From: Candidatus Fusicatenibacter merdavium
GTDB taxonomy: Bacteria; Bacillota; Clostridia; Lachnospirales; Lachnospiraceae
Direction of reading: 5' to 3'
Length of the DNA stretch: 44,087 nt
Assembly (NCBI GenBank): GCA_019115005.1
Contig: DXEK01000068.1
Location: 1 to 44,087 of the forward strand
Shown in pieces: positions 26,685-36,241 of this stretch. Made by a program: the position numbers and the translations under genes. How positions within the stretch are numbered: the stretch's first letter is position 1; every line of letters starts with the position of its first letter. Under the pieces are notes generated by a model. It was given only the letters and a program-made list of their open reading frames with translations, ran no database searches and was not told the DNA's origin.

Positions 26685-27805
26685 GACACTTCCTCTTTTT
26701 GCGTCTGCTGCATCGGCAGTTCCACTTCGAATACAGTACCCTGGAGATCGCTCCTCACCCGGATCTCCCCGTGGTGCAGTTCGACGATCTGCTCTGCGAT
26801 CGCAAGTCCCAGTCCCGTTCCTCCGGTATCTCTGGAACGGGACTGCTCCGTACGGTAAAATTTCCGGAAAATAGCTCCCAGTTCATTCTTCGGGATCACA
26901 TGGCCGTAATTGATCACTTTCGCCACCGCATAAACTCCGCTTTTCTCCACCTCCACCCGGATCTGTTTGCCCTCTTTTCCGTACTTGACCGCATTATTCA
27001 GCAGATTGGCAAACAGGCGCGCCAGCAGATTGCCGTCCGCCTCAATCACCATGGAATCCTCGGTATGCCGGAATTTTACTGTCAGGTCATTCTGCACAAA
27101 GCTTGGCGTCATTTCATCCAGCATCTGCTCCATCAGCTGAATCAGGTCCAGTTTTCCCAGATTCAGCGTCATCTCATTATGTTCCAGCTTAACAAAGCCG
27201 AAAAGTTCATTGGTCAGCTGTTCCAGGCGGAGCGCCTTGCTGTAAGCGATCTCAAGATACTTTTCCCTTGTTGCTTCGTCCAGATCTTTTCTGGTCCGCA
27301 CCCAGCCGAGATACCCAATAATGGACGTCAGAGGAGTTCGCAGATCATGGGCGACCGAGGAGACCAGATCGTTTTTTGTGTGCTCTGCAATCCGTTCCTT
27401 CTCCATCAGACGCTTGACATTTTTCTGCATTGCGTTCAGGTCTGCCGCCATCGCCGCAAACTCATCGTTCCCCCGGACTTCAACCGGATGGTCCAGATCC
27501 CCTTCCGAGATATCCCGTACTTTATCCGCCAGCAGATGGATATAGCGGATACTGCTGCGTATCATCAGGTAGAAACAGACGGAAAAGGTCAGAACAGCGA
27601 TCACCACCAGAAAAAAGATCCTGACTTCCGGCCGGAAACCGTCAGGACCGAGAAGAGAACTGCGGTAACCGCTGTCCCGCAGATATCGTTCTATACTTCC
27701 GCCCAGCCAGGAGACAGCGAGCACCGCGCCCAGTGTAATCCCGGCGGAGACAGCCAGACAGAAGATGATTTTTTCTCCGAATGTTTTGATGAAATCAAGC
27801 TTCAA
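26681..27805 (-). CDS. Sensor histidine kinase
   Basis: This 374-residue kinase has two membrane segments (about 13-33 and 63-82) enclosing a short outside loop of only ~30 residues. A HAMP domain (83-135) follows, then the phospho-acceptor His153 (SSVAHDLRTPLT), the N-box (NLLNNAVKYG) and the G-box (GTGLGLAIAEQ). With such a small loop it may sense the membrane itself or an accessory protein, as BceS/NatK-type kinases do. The start is TTG at 27805, inside the end of the response regulator gene (11-bp overlap), since no other Met precedes the first helix. GGGGAG lies about 13 bases upstream. Confidence 0.9.
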   Translation of the reverse strand: MKLDFIKTFGEKIIFCLAVSAGITLGAVLAVSWLGGSIERYLRDSGYRSSLLGPDGFRPEVRIFFLVVIAVLTFSVCFYLMIRSSIRYIHLLADKVRDISEGDLDHPVEVRGNDEFAAMAADLNAMQKNVKRLMEKERIAEHTKNDLVSSVAHDLRTPLTSIIGYLGWVRTRKDLDEATREKYLEIAYSKALRLEQLTNELFGFVKLEHNEMTLNLGKLDLIQLMEQMLDEMTPSFVQNDLTVKFRHTEDSMVIEADGNLLARLFANLLNNAVKYGKEGKQIRVEVEKSGVYAVAKVINYGHVIPKNELGAIFRKFYRTEQSRSRDTGGTGLGLAIAEQIVELHHGEIRVRSDLQGTVFEVELPMQQTQKEEVS

Positions 27806-28493
27806 TTTTGTATCCCACTCCCCAAACCGTCGTAATAATCTTTTCTTCCCGGGTATCGTCCTTCATTTTTCCGCGGAGACGGCGGATATGTACCATCACC
27901 GTATTGTTGGCTTCATAGAATTTTTCATGCCATACGCGCTCAAAAATCTCATCGGTGCTGAACACCCGTCCGGGATTCGAAGCCAGAAGATACAGGATAT
28001 CAAACTCGATCGGCGTCAGTTTCACACTCTCTCCGTAGCAGATTACCTGATGCGTCACCTTGTTGATCTCCAGATTTTTCAGAGTGATGACTTCTTTATT
28101 CTCCTGAGGTCTGGAGGGATTCAGTTCGCGGTACCGCCGAAGCTGGGATTTTACTCTGGCCATCAGTTCCAGCGGATTAAACGGCTTAGACACATAATCG
28201 TCTGCCCCGTTTGTCAGGCCGACGATCTTGTCCAGCTCCTGCGTCTTGGCGCTCACCATGATGATCGGAATATTGTTCGTCTCACGGATCCTACGGCACA
28301 TGGTGATCCCGTCCATGTCCGGCATCATAACATCAAGAAGGACCAGATCGATCTGCTGTTCCTGCAGCATCTTCAGTCCCTCCATCGCGCTGTATGCCTT
28401 TTTTACATGAAACCCGTCGCTGATCAGGTATATTTCCAGGAGATCCGCAATCTCCTTCTCGTCGTCAACAACCAGAATATTCGTCTCTTTCAT
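27795..28493 (-). CDS. OmpR-family response regulator
   Basis: This 232-residue regulator has a receiver domain with the acidic pair Asp10/Asp11, phospho-acceptor Asp54 (LLDVMMPDMDG) and the conserved Lys in VSAKTQE. A C-terminal winged helix (about 130-232) ends GVGYKIEA. It leads the operon and is likely to control the kinase, ABC exporter and membrane protein genes behind it. The start ATG is preceded by GAGAGGACAATAGG. Palindrome copy 4 lies 50 bp upstream. Confidence 0.93.
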   Translation of the reverse strand: MKETNILVVDDEKEIADLLEIYLISDGFHVKKAYSAMEGLKMLQEQQIDLVLLDVMMPDMDGITMCRRIRETNNIPIIMVSAKTQELDKIVGLTNGADDYVSKPFNPLELMARVKSQLRRYRELNPSRPQENKEVITLKNLEINKVTHQVICYGESVKLTPIEFDILYLLASNPGRVFSTDEIFERVWHEKFYEANNTVMVHIRRLRGKMKDDTREEKIITTVWGVGYKIEA

Positions 28494-28544
28494 CCTATTG
28501 TCCTCTCTGTATTCCCTGTTTTATCTGTAACTATCCGGAAACCA

Positions 28545-28570
28545 CAGAAATTCAGCCGGCTGAACTTCTG
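28545..28570. repeat. Dispersed palindromic element, copy 4
   Basis: The perfect core TTCAGCC/GGCTGAA (28551-28564) is extended by CAGAA/TTCTG after one A-C mismatch. It is upstream of the response regulator gene. I see no clear SigmaA promoter between it and the gene. Confidence 0.75.
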
Positions 28571-28641
28571 CGAGATCCCGACAGTCACATCGCAATTCAA
28601 AATCCTATCGTTATCTTATCACGAATCCACAGAAAAAGTCT

Positions 28642-29499
28642 TTACCAAATTCTTACGTCTTTGTAACTCTGGCGAGCCGGTCCGCACAGCTGCCAGAAAG
28701 CAACAGCGCTGGCAGCCGCCACATTTAGGGAATCCACGCCGTGAGCCATCGGTATTTTTACGGTATAATCACAGCCCGCGATCGTAGCAGCCGCAAGCCC
28801 GTCCCCTTCCGTTCCCAGGATCAGCGCAAGCTTATCTTCTTTCCTCAATGCAGGATCGTCAATGGACAAAGAATCCTCGCAGAGCGCCAGGGCAGCCGTC
28901 CGGAACCCAAACGCACGCAAAAACTCCAGCCCCGGATGCGGCCATCCGGTTTCTTCCGGCAGAATCGTCCAGGGAATCTGAAAGACCGTTCCCATACTCA
29001 CCCGGATCGCACGGCGATAGAGAGGATTGCTGCATGCCCTCGTCAGCAGCACTCCGTCCACGTTCAGTGCGGCAGCCGAGCGCATAATCGCACCGACATT
29101 GGTAGGATTCACCACATTCTCCAGCACCGCAATCCGCCTGGCATCGGCGCAGATTTCTTTCACAGACGGAAGCGGTTTTCTGTGCATGGCGCAAAGCATT
29201 CCCCGGGTCAGCTGAAATCCGGTCAGCTGTGTCAGGACGTCAAAGTCTGCCGTATAAACAGGGATATCCGGACAGCGGCGCATCAGTTCCCCCGCCTGTT
29301 CTTCCAAAAACCTTCGCTCCACAAGAAAAGAGACCGGCCGGTATCCCGCATCCAGCGCGCGCTCAATCACTCTCGGACTTTCTGCGATGAACATCCCCTT
29401 TTCCGGTTCATGGCGGTTGAGAAGCTGTCCCTCTGTAATCCGCGCGTAAACGTCCAGCTCCGGCGCGTAAAAGTCTTTGATCTCAATAATTTCAGCCAT
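28642..29499 (-). CDS. TrmH-family (SpoU) RNA methyltransferase
   Basis: This 285-residue enzyme is predicted to 2'-O-methylate a ribose in rRNA or tRNA using S-adenosylmethionine. The three SPOUT knot motifs are present: ENVVNPTNVGAIMRSA (127-142), LILGTEGDGL (226-235) and IPMAHGVDSLNVAAASA (249-265). An N-terminal substrate-recognition domain covers about 1-110. The exact target is not readable. A GTG lies six bases upstream, but the ATG at 29499 overlaps the preceding stop codon as TAATG, so coupled translation is likely. Confidence 0.9.
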   Translation of the reverse strand: MAEIIEIKDFYAPELDVYARITEGQLLNRHEPEKGMFIAESPRVIERALDAGYRPVSFLVERRFLEEQAGELMRRCPDIPVYTADFDVLTQLTGFQLTRGMLCAMHRKPLPSVKEICADARRIAVLENVVNPTNVGAIMRSAAALNVDGVLLTRACSNPLYRRAIRVSMGTVFQIPWTILPEETGWPHPGLEFLRAFGFRTAALALCEDSLSIDDPALRKEDKLALILGTEGDGLAAATIAGCDYTVKIPMAHGVDSLNVAAASAVAFWQLCGPARQSYKDVRIW

Positions 29500-30332
29500 T
29501 ACCACTCACCGACGAGAGGGCGAGGCACTCTCCACCACTGTTCAAAATCATCACAGTACCGGCTCTGGCAGACGGCATGGTCGGCGGGATAGCCATAGCT
29601 TGTCCACTCCTGCCATTCTTTTACCGCCCGATCCAAAGGCTCATCTTCAAACGTTCTGCAGAATTCTTCACACAGCTCCACCAGATGTTCCGGCTTTCTC
29701 GGCGCTTTCTTTACAAATTCTTCCAGACGCCGGTTGCACGGAAACAAGATCTCGTTCTCCTGGAGCACCATCCGGTAAAGGCTGTATACCATTTCAGAGG
29801 CGACTCTCAATTTCATATACCCCTCCGGCCTGCATACTTTCCAGAAATATCCGTAATTAAGCTGCAGATTACTGTAAAACGACAACATTTTGTCCTCATA
29901 CTCCTGTTTCTGGAACACCGGGACCCGCGCGATCAGTTCCGGAACCTCCGGGTCCGCAGTAAACAGAACTTTCGAACCGATAAACGAATTGCGCGTCGGC
30001 TCGCTTCCTTTTTCCGCAGCGTCCCGGATATAATCCTTCGTCATATACTTTACATCGAAATATCCGCCGGGATATGCGCAGTCTCCCATCGGGATGCATT
30101 CCGCCGTGCGGTTTACCTTCCGAACTTCCTCGTAGAATCCGGGCGTCACGATCACCATCGCGTCAATATCCGAATCCTGGCGTTCCATGTGTTTGGCCAC
30201 AGATCCTCCGAATACCAAAGCGATCACACCCTCTTTTCCCTGAAAAACAGTGATCAGCTCTCTGACCGCCTCCCTGTGATGGGGATACTGAAACGTGATC
30301 TCCTCCACACGCGTCACCGTCTTATGCTCCAT
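29499..30332 (-). CDS. Nucleotidyltransferase-domain protein
   Basis: This 277-residue protein has the minimal nucleotidyltransferase motif FGGSVAKHMERQDSDID (41-57), with GGS at 42-44 and the acidic pair Asp55/Asp57. The C-terminal part is helical and ends in a tryptophan-rich tail. Such proteins transfer a nucleotide to a small molecule, protein or RNA; aminoglycoside-type or regulatory roles are possible but not shown. The start is set by GAGGAGG nine bases before the ATG; the longer frame to 30392 runs through the leader hairpin. It is coupled to the RNA methyltransferase gene by TAATG. Confidence 0.8.
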   Translation of the reverse strand: MEHKTVTRVEEITFQYPHHREAVRELITVFQGKEGVIALVFGGSVAKHMERQDSDIDAMVIVTPGFYEEVRKVNRTAECIPMGDCAYPGGYFDVKYMTKDYIRDAAEKGSEPTRNSFIGSKVLFTADPEVPELIARVPVFQKQEYEDKMLSFYSNLQLNYGYFWKVCRPEGYMKLRVASEMVYSLYRMVLQENEILFPCNRRLEEFVKKAPRKPEHLVELCEEFCRTFEDEPLDRAVKEWQEWTSYGYPADHAVCQSRYCDDFEQWWRVPRPLVGEW

Positions 30333-30376
30333 TGTAAAAATCCTCCTCACTTTTTCCTGCATTCTCTTTTTTACAG

Positions 30377-30415
30377 CCGATGGCCCAGACAAGTCTTTCC
30401 TGTCTGAGCCATCGG
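30377..30415. other. Stem-loop between the collagen-like gene and the nucleotidyltransferase gene
   Basis: The arms CCGATGGC/GCCATCGG and CAGACA/TGTCTG (one mismatch between them) make a 14-bp stem with a 9-nt loop. It is in the leader of the nucleotidyltransferase gene and also behind the collagen-like gene. No T-run follows on the minus strand, so a simple terminator is doubtful. Confidence 0.5.
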
Positions 30416-30437
30416 TCTATTTTATCGGAACAGCCTC

Positions 30438-30466
30438 ATTGTACATGACTGCTGTTCTGTTGGCAA
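30438..30466 (-). promoter_or_regulatory. SigmaA promoter of the nucleotidyltransferase gene
   Basis: The minus strand has TTGCCA (30461-30466), a 17-bp spacer and TACAAT (30438-30443), directly after the stop codon of the collagen-like gene. The transcript would start before the 30377-30415 hairpin. Confidence 0.7.
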
Positions 30467-30476
30467 GTATAATTTA

Positions 30477-31663
<1,187 letters not shown>

Positions 31664-31681
<18 letters not shown>

Positions 31682-32764
31682 CCTATCTTGCTCTGCCCGT
31701 TTTTTCTGAAAATATACCAGATTCGACCGATAGTATTCGGATTCCGGCTGAAAACTTCCAGCCAGTTCATTGTATTTCTCGGCCTTTTCCGAATCTCCCA
31801 TGCGGTCATAACAGATACAAAGCGAAATCGCCGGGAGAAATCCATAACATTCTTCCTGAACAAATGCTCCTGTATCCGTTTTTTTCTCTGCCTTCAGAGC
31901 CTGTTCGTACCAGAACGCCGCCTGCCGGTAACGTCCCCTGTCAAGAAAATGTCTTCCGATATCACAGCAGACCTCGCCTCTCGGCACATCATAGACAAAT
32001 GCTTTCAGCAATGCCTCCAGAGCGTCTTCCTCTTTTCCCAACCGATAACAGCAAAAAGCGAGCTGACGCGCAGCGTCGATTTTATTTTCTGACCATCCGT
32101 CCGCCCGTCCGAGGAACTCCCGGAACATGCTTTCCGCTTTTTCGTACTGTCCATGAATCAGCAATTCTCTGGCATAATAATACAGAGACCGCCCGTCAAA
32201 GGCCGCCCGCTCCGCCTCCATTTTCTGATAGATCCGAAGGTTTCTATTGCCGTCGCTGCTTTTCTCCTTTTTATGCCGGACCGGCACATCCCAGCGGACC
32301 ACCTTTCCCGCCAGCGGAACTGCCTCGTGAACTCTTCCAAAAAAACGAAACCCTGCGCTTCTGCGCAGGATTCTCTCTCGTTCATAGACAAACGTGGGAC
32401 GTCCCTGAGTGTCAAAAGCCGTTTCATAAGGCATCATCACCATATCCGTCGTCTGATCCAGTTCTCTCTTCCGTTTTCTGAAATTCTCCGCATACTCCGC
32501 CGGCAGAATGTCGTCTGCATCCATCCACATACAGAATTCCATCCCAGCCTGTTCCAGCGAAAAATTTCTCGCCGCCGAAAAGTCATCGATCCATGGAAAG
32601 TAAAAGATCTTTTCCGTATACTTCCCCGCGATCTCAACGGTCCGGTCCACAGAACCAGTATCCACAAGGATAATCTCGTCGACCAGACCGCAGATACTGT
32701 CCAGGCACCGGGCAAGCGTCTGTTCCTCATCCCGCACGATCATACAAAGACTGATTGTTGCCAT
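31664..32764 (-). CDS. Family 2 glycosyltransferase with tetratricopeptide-like tail
   Basis: This 366-residue cytoplasmic enzyme begins with the GT-A fold motif [17 protein letters not shown], continues with DTGSVDRT and has the metal-binding DAD at 82-84 (WMDADD). The last ~180 residues are helical repeats of TPR type. This is the layout of SunS-like and spore-glycan glycosyltransferases. It is next to the collagen-like gene on the same strand, as sgtA is next to bclA3 in C. difficile, so it probably glycosylates that protein. AGGAGGTGTGTT before the ATG at 32764 fixes the start. A SigmaK-type promoter precedes it. Confidence 0.9.
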
Positions 32765-32781
32765 AACACACCTCCTGATGT

Positions 32782-32809
32782 TATGGTATGAACCGCCGCC
32801 GATCACTGT
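32782..32809 (-). promoter_or_regulatory. SigmaK-type sporulation promoter of the glycosyltransferase gene
   Basis: The minus strand has AC (32808-32809), a 17-bp spacer and CATACCATA (32782-32790), again an exact match to AC-N16/17-CATANNNTA. The distance to the AGGAGG site is short (5 bp), so the mRNA leader would be very brief. Confidence 0.6.
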
Positions 32810-32832
32810 GCCGCATAGCCTGTTCTTCCCCC

Positions 32833-34389
32833 TCAGATGATTTTTGTCGTCCACTCGGAACAGTCCCAGACCGATGTCGCCAGACCGCTGTAAAATTCCG
32901 GTTCGTGGCAGACCATCAGGATTGTCCCTTTATATTCCTTCAATGCACGCTTCAGTTCTTCTTTCGCGTCCACATCCAGATGGTTGGTAGGCTCATCCAG
33001 GATCAGAACATTGGTCTCCCGGTTCAGGATCTTACAGAGACGCACCTTTGCCAGCTCGCCTCCGCTGAGCACACGCACAAGACTTTCAATGTGCTGTGTG
33101 GTCAGGCCGCACTTCGCCAGCGCCGAGCGGACTTCATACTGCGTATAGGACGGAAACTCCGCCCAGATTTCCTGGATACAGGTATTGGGATTCCCCTTCT
33201 CCATCTCCTGTTCAAAATATCCGATCTCCACATATTCGCCCAGGACTACTCTTCCTTCCAGGGACGGGATCAGGCCGAGAATGCTTTTCAGAAGGGTCGT
33301 CTTTCCGATTCCATTGGCGCCGGTCAGCACGATCTTCTCGCCCCGTTCCACCGCAAAACTCAAAGGCTTTGACAGCGGGGAATCATAGCCGATCACCAGG
33401 TCTTCCGCAGTCACGACAAATCTTCCCGGTGTGCGCGCCGTCTTAAAATGAAATTCCGGCTTTGGCTTTTCCTTCGCAAGCTCGATCACATCCATCTTAT
33501 CCAGTTTTTTCTGGCGGGACATGGCCATATTGCGGGTGGAAACTCTGGCCTTATTCCGCGCGACAAAATCTTTCAGTTCGCTGATTTCCTGCTGCTGGCG
33601 GCGGTAGGCAGCTTCTTTCTGCGCCTTTTTCACCTCGTAGATTTCCAGGAAATGATCGTAGTCTCCCACATAGCGGTTCAGTTCCCTGTTTTCCATGTGA
33701 TAGATCAGATTTACGACACTGTTCAGAAAAGGAATGTCATGGGAGATCAGAAGGAACGCGTTCTCGTATTCCTGAAGATAACGGGTCAGCCAGCCGATAT
33801 GTTCCGCATCCAGATAATTGGTCGGCTCGTCCAGCAGAAGGATATCCGGTTTTTCCAGAAGCAGCTTTCCCAGAAGGATCTTCGTCCTCTGGCCTCCGCT
33901 CAGTTCCTCCACATCTCTGTCCAGGCCGATCTCCTCCAGGCCGAGAGCCCGTGCGACCTCCTCCACCTTGGAATCGATCACATAAAAATCATGCAGCATC
34001 AACGTATCCTGGATCGTCCCGAGCGTCTCCATCATCTCTTCCAGCTCCTGTTCCGAAGCCCCGCCCATCCGGTCACAGATCTCATTCATCTCCTGTTCCA
34101 GTTCCAGAAGCCATGCAAACGCGCTGCGGAGCACATCCCCGACCGTCATTCCCCGTTCCAGCACTGTGTGCTGATCCAGGTAGCCGACGCGGACATTCTT
34201 CGCCCACTCGACCTTTCCCTCATCCGGCATCAACTTCCCGGTGATAATGTTCATAAACGTAGACTTTCCTTCCCCGTTGGCACCGACCAGCCCGATATGT
34301 TCACCTTTCAGCAGCCGGAAAGAAACATCCTCAAAAATCGCTCTGTCCCCGAAACCGTGAGACAAGTGTTCCACATTCAAAATACTCAT
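32833..34389 (-). CDS. ABC-F family ATPase
   Basis: This 518-residue protein has two ABC cassettes and no membrane segment. The first has Walker A GANGEGKS (36-43), signature LSGGQRTK and Walker B LLLDEPTNYLD. The second has GANGIGKT, LSGGELAK and LILDEPTNHLD. A charged linker (about 240-300) separates them. ABC-F proteins act on the ribosome, either as translation factors or by protecting it from antibiotics; sequence reading alone cannot tell which. The start follows GAGGAGAGAGAAA. Its own promoter lies at 34471-34499 and a hairpin sits near the mRNA 5' end. The next gene starts a spore-type unit, so it is probably transcribed apart. Confidence 0.92.
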   Translation of the reverse strand: MSILNVEHLSHGFGDRAIFEDVSFRLLKGEHIGLVGANGEGKSTFMNIITGKLMPDEGKVEWAKNVRVGYLDQHTVLERGMTVGDVLRSAFAWLLELEQEMNEICDRMGGASEQELEEMMETLGTIQDTLMLHDFYVIDSKVEEVARALGLEEIGLDRDVEELSGGQRTKILLGKLLLEKPDILLLDEPTNYLDAEHIGWLTRYLQEYENAFLLISHDIPFLNSVVNLIYHMENRELNRYVGDYDHFLEIYEVKKAQKEAAYRRQQQEISELKDFVARNKARVSTRNMAMSRQKKLDKMDVIELAKEKPKPEFHFKTARTPGRFVVTAEDLVIGYDSPLSKPLSFAVERGEKIVLTGANGIGKTTLLKSILGLIPSLEGRVVLGEYVEIGYFEQEMEKGNPNTCIQEIWAEFPSYTQYEVRSALAKCGLTTQHIESLVRVLSGGELAKVRLCKILNRETNVLILDEPTNHLDVDAKEELKRALKEYKGTILMVCHEPEFYSGLATSVWDCSEWTTKII

Positions 34390-34432
34390 TTTCTCTCTCC
34401 TCAGTCTGACAATCTTTCGTTCCTTTCTTTCT

Positions 34433-34459
34433 GCGGATCAATACGTCCCGTATTTCCGC
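34433..34459 (-). other. Hairpin at the 5' end of the ABC-F mRNA
   Basis: The stem GCGGA/TCCGC plus AATACG/CGTATT closes on a 3-nt loop, with a two-base bulge. It begins within a few bases of the predicted transcription start. It may stabilise the message or attenuate it. No T-run is present. Confidence 0.45.
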
Positions 34460-34470
34460 GAATCCCCACC

Positions 34471-34499
34471 ATTTTACATGACACTCACTGATCTGGCAA
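34471..34499 (-). promoter_or_regulatory. SigmaA promoter of the ABC-F gene
   Basis: The minus strand has TTGCCA (34494-34499), a 17-bp spacer and TAAAAT (34471-34476). Palindrome copy 5 starts 33 bp upstream of the -35 box. Confidence 0.7.
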
Positions 34500-34532
34500 G
34501 AATTTATTTCCGCGGGGTCTTGGACCTGTGAC

Positions 34533-34550
34533 CGTTCATCCAGCCGAACG
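34533..34550. repeat. Dispersed palindromic element, copy 5
   Basis: CGTTC-ATCCAGCC-GAACG has 5-bp arms and a weaker centre than the other copies. It begins directly after the yitT stop codon and is followed by the ABC-F promoter. Confidence 0.6.
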
Positions 34551-34551
34551 A

Positions 34552-35175
34552 TTACTTTGCCTTCTGGATACGGTCGATCAGAAACGATGAGATTGTGACG
34601 GTAAGCACAGAGAACGCGATCCGGCGCAGCGGGATGTAACTCAGAGAGAGCGCCAGCACCGTAAGATCCGTAAAAAGATAGGAGAACGACAGTCTCCACC
34701 TGGTCAGACGGGAGATCGTCAGAGCCAGCGCATCATCTCCGCCGCTGGATCCTCCCTGCCGGACAATAATGCCAACGCCGACGCCGACAAACAGTCCGCC
34801 GAGAACTGTTGCCAGAAGCGGATACGGCGACAGATCCGGCAACATTGGCGGAAACAATTCCCAGATTTTATAAAACAGCGACACACTCAGCGTCGACACG
34901 ATGGAAATCCGGATAAATCTTCCGCCCAGATACCGGAACGCCAGCAGATAGCAGGCGATATCCAGGACCGGAGTGATTGCTGCCGGCGAGATCCCCAGCC
35001 AGTGCTCAAAAAGGAGCATCAGGCCGATGACGCCGCCCTCTGTGATCCCCGTCCGCTGATGAATATTATGAATACCAAAAGAGCAGATCGCCGCACCGAC
35101 TGCGATCAACATAATCCGCTTCCAGGTCAGCCCTTCTGTCATTCTCCTCACGGAAGCGGAAAGAATCTGTTTCAT
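34552..35175 (-). CDS. YitT-family membrane protein
   Basis: This 207-residue protein has about five membrane segments and the family features GGVIGLMLLFEHWLG and VGVGIIVRQGGSSGGDD, in which a glycine/aspartate-rich loop follows a membrane segment. It lacks the usual C-terminal cytoplasmic DUF2179 domain found in full-length YitT (about 280 residues), so it is a short form. Function of the family is not established; transport is a guess. AAGGAGGAATTACAA sets the start at 35175. A divergent MerR-family gene and a dyad inside the promoter spacer suggest it is that regulator's target. Confidence 0.85.
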   Translation of the reverse strand: MKQILSASVRRMTEGLTWKRIMLIAVGAAICSFGIHNIHQRTGITEGGVIGLMLLFEHWLGISPAAITPVLDIACYLLAFRYLGGRFIRISIVSTLSVSLFYKIWELFPPMLPDLSPYPLLATVLGGLFVGVGVGIIVRQGGSSGGDDALALTISRLTRWRLSFSYLFTDLTVLALSLSYIPLRRIAFSVLTVTISSFLIDRIQKAK

Positions 35176-35212
35176 TTGTAATTCCTCCTTGTAACCTCTT
35201 TGTTCAGAGATT

Positions 35213-35243
35213 ATAATAAAGGATATAGTTACTATAATGTCAA
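35213..35243 (-). promoter_or_regulatory. MerR-type promoter of yitT with operator in the spacer
   Basis: The minus strand has a perfect TTGACA (35238-35243), a 19-bp spacer and TATTAT (35213-35218). The dyad TATAGT-A-ACTATA (35224-35236) lies inside the spacer. An over-long spacer with a dyad is the hallmark of promoters untwisted by MerR-family activators. An alternative -10 TATAAT (35210-35215) would make the spacer even longer. Confidence 0.7.
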
Positions 35244-35272
35244 CACAAGAATCGCATTGGGGGAGAATTTTT

Positions 35273-36133
35273 ATGGATGACCTTTTTTCCATCGGAGAAC
35301 TCGCCAAATATCAGAACCTCTCAAAACAGACTTTGATCTATTACGATAGAATCGACCTGTTCCGGCCGGCCTACGTCGACCCGGACAACGGATACCGCTA
35401 TTACAGTTCCGCTCAGATCGACCGCCTGGACACGATCCTGATCATGAAAAAGATCGGATTTTCTCTGAAAGAAATCAGGGAATATATGAAGGATTATACG
35501 ATCGACACCAGTCTGACCGTCCTGCGGAAACAACTGACCGTCATCGACCGGCAGATCCGCGAGCTCAGCATGATCCGGAGCCGCCTGCTGCACCGCTGTG
35601 TCCAGATGGAAAATGCAAGGAATTATATGGAAGCGGAAGCCACCGTCGTGACAGAGGCAGTCCGCGAACAATATCTCCTGGTCCGGAACGTGGAGGAACC
35701 ATACCGGATGCGGGAGATCAGTATCGCCACAAAACGATGCTTCGCCGAAGCCTTTCAGAAGCACCTGCCGGTATATTTCCAGAGCGGTGTGACCGTCCCG
35801 CTGCAGCGGATCCGGGAAGGCCGCTATACCGAGGCCTCCGCAGCTTTCCTGCCGATTGAAAAGACGGAAGACGTACAGAATCTTCACCGGATGCCCGCCG
35901 GAACATGTGTCTGCACTTACCATATCGGGGATTACCTGTCCATCGGACGCTCCTACAACAGGCTTCTTGAGTACTGCGATTCTCACGGACTGAAGATTCT
36001 GTCGGATTCCTATGAATTCTGTATCAATGATTACCTGACGACCGATGACGAAAACGAATACATCACAAAGATTCTGTTCTATGTTCCGCCCGGCCGGGAA
36101 TCTGCCCGCACGCCATCCGGTCAGAAAACATGA
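35273..36133 (+). CDS. MerR-family regulator with GyrI-like effector domain
   Basis: This 286-residue protein begins with the MerR winged helix (FSIGELAKYQNLSKQTLIYY, 5-24, then DPDNGYRYYS), followed by a long coiled-coil (about 80-115) and a C-terminal domain of about 160 residues like the GyrI/BmrR small-molecule-binding fold. It is built like BmrR-type multidrug-sensing activators. An ATG at 35237 is also in frame but has no ribosome-binding site; GGGGGAG precedes the ATG at 35273. It is divergent from yitT, whose promoter has the matching operator design, and likely regulates it. The stop codon lies within the following terminator stem. Confidence 0.9.
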   Translation: MDDLFSIGELAKYQNLSKQTLIYYDRIDLFRPAYVDPDNGYRYYSSAQIDRLDTILIMKKIGFSLKEIREYMKDYTIDTSLTVLRKQLTVIDRQIRELSMIRSRLLHRCVQMENARNYMEAEATVVTEAVREQYLLVRNVEEPYRMREISIATKRCFAEAFQKHLPVYFQSGVTVPLQRIREGRYTEASAAFLPIEKTEDVQNLHRMPAGTCVCTYHIGDYLSIGRSYNRLLEYCDSHGLKILSDSYEFCINDYLTTDDENEYITKILFYVPPGRESARTPSGQKT

Positions 36134-36172
36134 TGCGGACCGGGCTGCATAACACCCGGTCCGCATCATGTT
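36127..36172. terminator. Bidirectional terminator between the MerR gene and ppk
   Basis: The arms AACATGATGCGGACCGGG (36127-36144) and their exact complement (36155-36172) form a perfect 18-bp stem with a 10-nt loop. The stop codon of the MerR gene is inside the left arm. The minus strand continues with TTCTG, so the T-run is short. Confidence 0.75.
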
Positions 36173-36241
36173 CTCATCGGATCCTATCAGATTTTCTTTT
36201 GTATGCTCAATAGATGGATCCTGTTCCGTATGATTCCTGTA

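Noticed and set aside
35176-35307. N-terminal extension of YitT from a TTG codon
   Set aside because: It would run through the MerR-type promoter and the regulator start; a strong AAGGAGG marks the ATG at 35175.
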